From the NCBI GenBank assembly GCA_013388685.1, contig JACAET010000047.1, forward strand, positions 62,001 to 126,000: a stretch of 64,000 nucleotides of DNA. The letters run 5' to 3'. A program made the translations under genes and the position numbers. Below are positions 61,777-64,000 of the stretch, piece after piece (positions within the stretch are counted from its first letter, which is position 1; each line of letters opens with the position of its first letter). Source of the stretch: Chloroflexota bacterium. GTDB lineage: Bacteria > Chloroflexota > Anaerolineae > Anaerolineales > Villigracilaceae. The notes beneath the pieces were generated by a model. The model saw only the letters and a list, made by a program, of their open reading frames with translations. It had not been told where the DNA came from and did no database searches.

Positions 61777-62292
61777 CTAGTCGAGCAGTTCCTTGGGGAT
61801 ATTGCCGCCGTTCGCGGCAATCTGCCGCAGGACTTCCTTGTGGAGCCAAGTGTTCATCTTGGCGGAATCGCCCATGAGATTTTCCGGACACCCGAGTTCG
61901 GTTGCCAGTTCTTTTCGCGCCTCGAAACTGCTGTCAATATCCAGAAGTTTGAGCAGATCCACAATCGAGACCTTCCAATCGAGGTTCTTCCCTTTGCTCA
62001 TCTCCTCCAGTTTTTTGACCACGTCCACTTCGGAGATGGGAGTGGGAGCGGGCGCAGGGGCTGGCGCGGGCGCCGGTGCAGATTGAGCCATTGCCCTTGC
62101 CTTGTACTCGTCCTCCATGTTCGGTCCTGTTTTTACCGCAGGGGTTGCGGGTTTGACGGTCGCGGCCGGTTTTGCGGTCGCGGCGGGAGCGGCAGACGCC
62201 GGTTTTGCGCCCAGCGCGGCGGATGCGCTTTTTTGTTCGTCATCTTTTTTCCCGATTCCCAATTTGCTCAAAATCTTGTTGAAGAGACCCAT
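61777..62292 (-). CDS. DUF3597 domain protein
   Basis: This 171-residue protein begins MGLFNKILSKLGIGKK. It has an Ala/Pro/Lys-rich linker (residues 23-85, including APAPAPAPAPAPTP) and a helical C-terminal domain (about 88-171: VDVVKKLEEMSKGKNLDWKV, SIVDLLKLLDIDSSFEAR). This matches DUF3597, found near LysM-like and cell-wall proteins. The function is unknown. It is intracellular by composition and has no signal peptide. Confidence 0.88.
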   Translation of the reverse strand: MGLFNKILSKLGIGKKDDEQKSASAALGAKPASAAPAATAKPAATVKPATPAVKTGPNMEDEYKARAMAQSAPAPAPAPAPAPTPISEVDVVKKLEEMSKGKNLDWKVSIVDLLKLLDIDSSFEARKELATELGCPENLMGDSAKMNTWLHKEVLRQIAANGGNIPKELLD

Positions 62293-62454
62293 GGTAAAAA
62301 ATCCTCTCGATTAATATGATATGCGGGCGCATGCAAAGAACATCGCCCTTTGCCCACATTATATCCTGTTATCAACGATAAAATATTAATGAGTTGTAAA
62401 GAGATAGTAAAACTCAAGAGGGAAAATATCCGTTCCTGCAATATAATCCGCCCA

Positions 62455-63267
62455 ATGGAAAAACAGAAACGCCTTCTCTGGACACGCGACTCATCCATCC
62501 TGCTCGGCGGGTTCCTGCTGACCATCTTCCTCATCGTGTACATCTGGTGGCCCCTCGCCGAGGAATACCTCAAATACGTGAACTGGGACGGCGCCTGGTG
62601 GCGTTACATGGACTGGCTGTTGCTCGGCATCTTCGGCTTCATGTCTGTGACGATCATCACCCGCGCGAACCTCAAGACCGACGGACTCATCATCGTCGTC
62701 GGCGTCTGCGGCGGGCTGGCGATCGAGTCGTGGGGAACGCAGACGAACCTCTGGCACTATTATACGGACGAGCGTCCGCCGCTGTGGATCATCCCCGCCT
62801 GGCCCATTGCAAATCTCTCCATTGATCGCGTTACTCGTTTGTTCAATTGGACGATCAATAAAATCGGACAACGCTTCCGCTTCATCCTTCAGCCTTCTTC
62901 CTTCATCATTTTTTACTGGATTACCTTCGCCTCTTTTATAAGCCTGATGCTGGTCTTTGTCGCCCCAACCTTCGACAAGTCCTTTACCTGGTTCTCTCTC
63001 GCGTTGTGCATTCTCCTCGTCCTCACGCCAACGGATCATCGTTTTGCGATGCTCACGTTCATCGCCGGTTCCGGGCTGGGATATTTTCTCGAGTTGTGGG
63101 GGACAACCCGCGAGTGCTGGACGTATTACACGTTGGAAACGCCGCCGCTGTTCGCGGTGCTGGCACACGGGATGGCGGCGGTCGCGTTTTGGCGGGCGGG
63201 GTTGATGCTGAAAATGCTGTGGGGACGATTCGGCTTCTCGAAGCCTCAACCGGCACAAGTCCAGTAA
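62455..63267 (+). CDS. Polytopic membrane protein with internal duplication, unrecognised
   Basis: This 270-residue protein starts at ATG 62455 (MEKQKRLLW). About seven helices are visible. A motif occurs twice: SWGTQTNLWHYYTDERPPLW near residue 95 and LWGTTRECWTYYTLETPPLF near residue 220. This points to a duplicated half. A perfect TATAAT (62442-62447) sits so that transcription starts next to the ATG, and no Shine-Dalgarno is seen. The repeated motif recalls CruF-like carotenoid enzymes only loosely. Confidence 0.75.
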   Translation: MEKQKRLLWTRDSSILLGGFLLTIFLIVYIWWPLAEEYLKYVNWDGAWWRYMDWLLLGIFGFMSVTIITRANLKTDGLIIVVGVCGGLAIESWGTQTNLWHYYTDERPPLWIIPAWPIANLSIDRVTRLFNWTINKIGQRFRFILQPSSFIIFYWITFASFISLMLVFVAPTFDKSFTWFSLALCILLVLTPTDHRFAMLTFIAGSGLGYFLELWGTTRECWTYYTLETPPLFAVLAHGMAAVAFWRAGLMLKMLWGRFGFSKPQPAQVQ

Positions 63268-63292
63268 GAAGCGTAAGTCACTCACAATTTTC

Positions 63293-63354
63293 TTGACGCG
63301 TGGGGGAATCGTCCTATAATGTGACCTGCTAGTCACATGACTTGGAGGTCACAT
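63293..63354 (+). promoter_or_regulatory. tetR promoter with overlapping operator
   Basis: TTGACG (63293-63298) and TATAAT (63315-63320) are 16 bases apart. A perfect inverted repeat, ATGTGAC (63319-63325) and GTCACAT (63332-63338) around CTGCTA, covers the -10/+1 region. A further GTCACAT (63348-63354) follows 16 bases on, next to the Shine-Dalgarno GGAGG. This suggests autorepression by the TetR protein encoded downstream. Confidence 0.88.
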
Positions 63355-63359
63355 CTTGT

Positions 63360-64000
63360 ATGCCCAGACAGACATTCCATAACCTCCCTGAAGAAAAGCG
63401 CGGGAAGATCATCAACGCCGCCATCGAAGAGTTCGCCGAGTATGGATTGGAAAACGCCTCGACGAACCGCATTGTGTCTAAAAGCGGTATTTCAAAGGGC
63501 AGTTTCTACCAGTATTTCGAAGATAAGCAGGATCTCTTCATGTATCTGCTGACGGTGCTGGAGCGCGAGAAAGTGGAGTACTTCAAAGGAAAACACCCTC
63601 CCAGCATGAACATGGATACTTTCCAGTATTTCCGCTGGATGATCAAGACGGGCATGGAATTCAACTCCGCCTATCCCCGCCTGGTACAAGCCATCAGCCG
63701 GGTGATGTTTAATGAAGGGATGTATTACAAGAACTTCGCCAACATCCGCGAGCGGTCTATGCAGGGATTGCGTACCATAATCCGCGAAGCGATTGAGCGC
63801 GGCGAGGTGGACCCCAGCGTGGATGTGGAACTGGCGGTGATGATCATGGAAACGTGGAGCAACGCCATCAGCAATTACATCCTGCAGGAAGGCATGAAAC
63901 AGAAAGATATCATGAAGTGGGTGCGCTCCGCAAAGACGCAGCAAATGATTGACAAAATGTTGTACGTGATGGAATACGGCTTGCGAAAGACCGAATCGGA
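63360..64000 (+). CDS. TetR-family transcriptional regulator (3' end cut by window)
   Basis: This open frame of 213 complete codons from ATG 63360 has no stop. The N-terminal helix-turn-helix reads IINAAIEEFAEYGLENASTN with GISKGSFYQYFEDKQDLF, the TetR signature. The ligand-binding helices (about 60-213) follow. GGAGG lies 11 bases before the ATG and is partly covered by the operator. The ligand is unknown. A shorter plus-strand frame at 63337-63552 is a shadow. Confidence 0.93.
   Translation, partial: MPRQTFHNLPEEKRGKIINAAIEEFAEYGLENASTNRIVSKSGISKGSFYQYFEDKQDLFMYLLTVLEREKVEYFKGKHPPSMNMDTFQYFRWMIKTGMEFNSAYPRLVQAISRVMFNEGMYYKNFANIRERSMQGLRTIIREAIERGEVDPSVDVELAVMIMETWSNAISNYILQEGMKQKDIMKWVRSAKTQQMIDKMLYVMEYGLRKTES

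Noticed and set aside
1..64000. tRNA, rRNA, tmRNA, insertion sequences or phage genes
   Set aside because: I looked for cloverleaf-like, rRNA-like and transposase or integrase patterns and found none that I can support by eye.

Overview
This 64 kb window has the look of a chromosome segment from a free-living bacterium of the phylum Chloroflexota, probably class Anaerolineae. That placement is an inference. It rests on moderately high GC, lipoproteins whose lipobox is followed by Thr/Pro-rich linkers, a MoxR/DUF58/VWA cluster, a ROK-type polyphosphate glucokinase, a fused AroK-AroB enzyme, and the absence of an LPS-type outer-membrane gene set. I saw no tRNA, rRNA, CRISPR array, transposase or phage gene.

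Layout. 1-4832: a truncated VWA-like surface protein, a membrane protein, and a methyltransferase/glycosyltransferase pair. 4849-13804: a nearly complete shikimate/tyrosine operon (aroH, aroF, tyrA, aroA, aroE, aroC, a frameshifted VanZ-like gene, aroK-aroB fusion, aroQ). It is preceded by a consensus promoter, a 25-codon leader peptide with eight aromatic codons in a stretch of ten, and an intrinsic terminator, which is the layout of a transcription attenuator. 13984-18962: a membrane-anchored trypsin-like protease and a moxR-DUF58-VWA-VWA set. 19008-22412: a phosphodiesterase-like lipoprotein, a nitroreductase, and a padR/HAAS-domain pair with an operator set between -35 and -10. 22538-25682: two peptide-type ABC permeases, the second fused to a PQQ-like beta-propeller. 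25694-34903: urocanate hydratase, several lipoproteins (one frameshifted), an Rrf2 regulator, radA, dusB, a small phosphatase and an SGNH-like lipoprotein. 34949-42614: mutS2, polyphosphate glucokinase, a DEAD-box helicase behind a candidate regulatory RNA, a methyltransferase, and a leaderless SUI1/eIF1-type gene. 42645-57403: a 13-gene surface-glycan cluster, all on the + strand, with eight recognisable or likely glycosyltransferases, two methyltransferases, a WecA/MraY-type initiating transferase and a large membrane protein. 57404-64000: a decayed MalF/MalG permease remnant, a large secreted nuclease, a DUF3597 protein, a membrane protein with an internal duplication, and a TetR regulator cut by the window end.

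Two themes cut across the genes. First, the window is rich in small non-coding repeats: heptanucleotide tandem arrays, CCCCTCTCCC/GGGAGAGGGG palindromes, GTCCCGAAGG palindromes, TCATTGCGAGC elements, and a nested miniature element with a possible GTTA target duplication. Several lie in frame inside conserved enzymes (TyrA, AroA, AroE, AroC, AroKB, MutS2, SUI1). Second, several genes have a good -10 box placed so that transcription would begin at, or a few bases before, the start codon, which suggests leaderless mRNAs.
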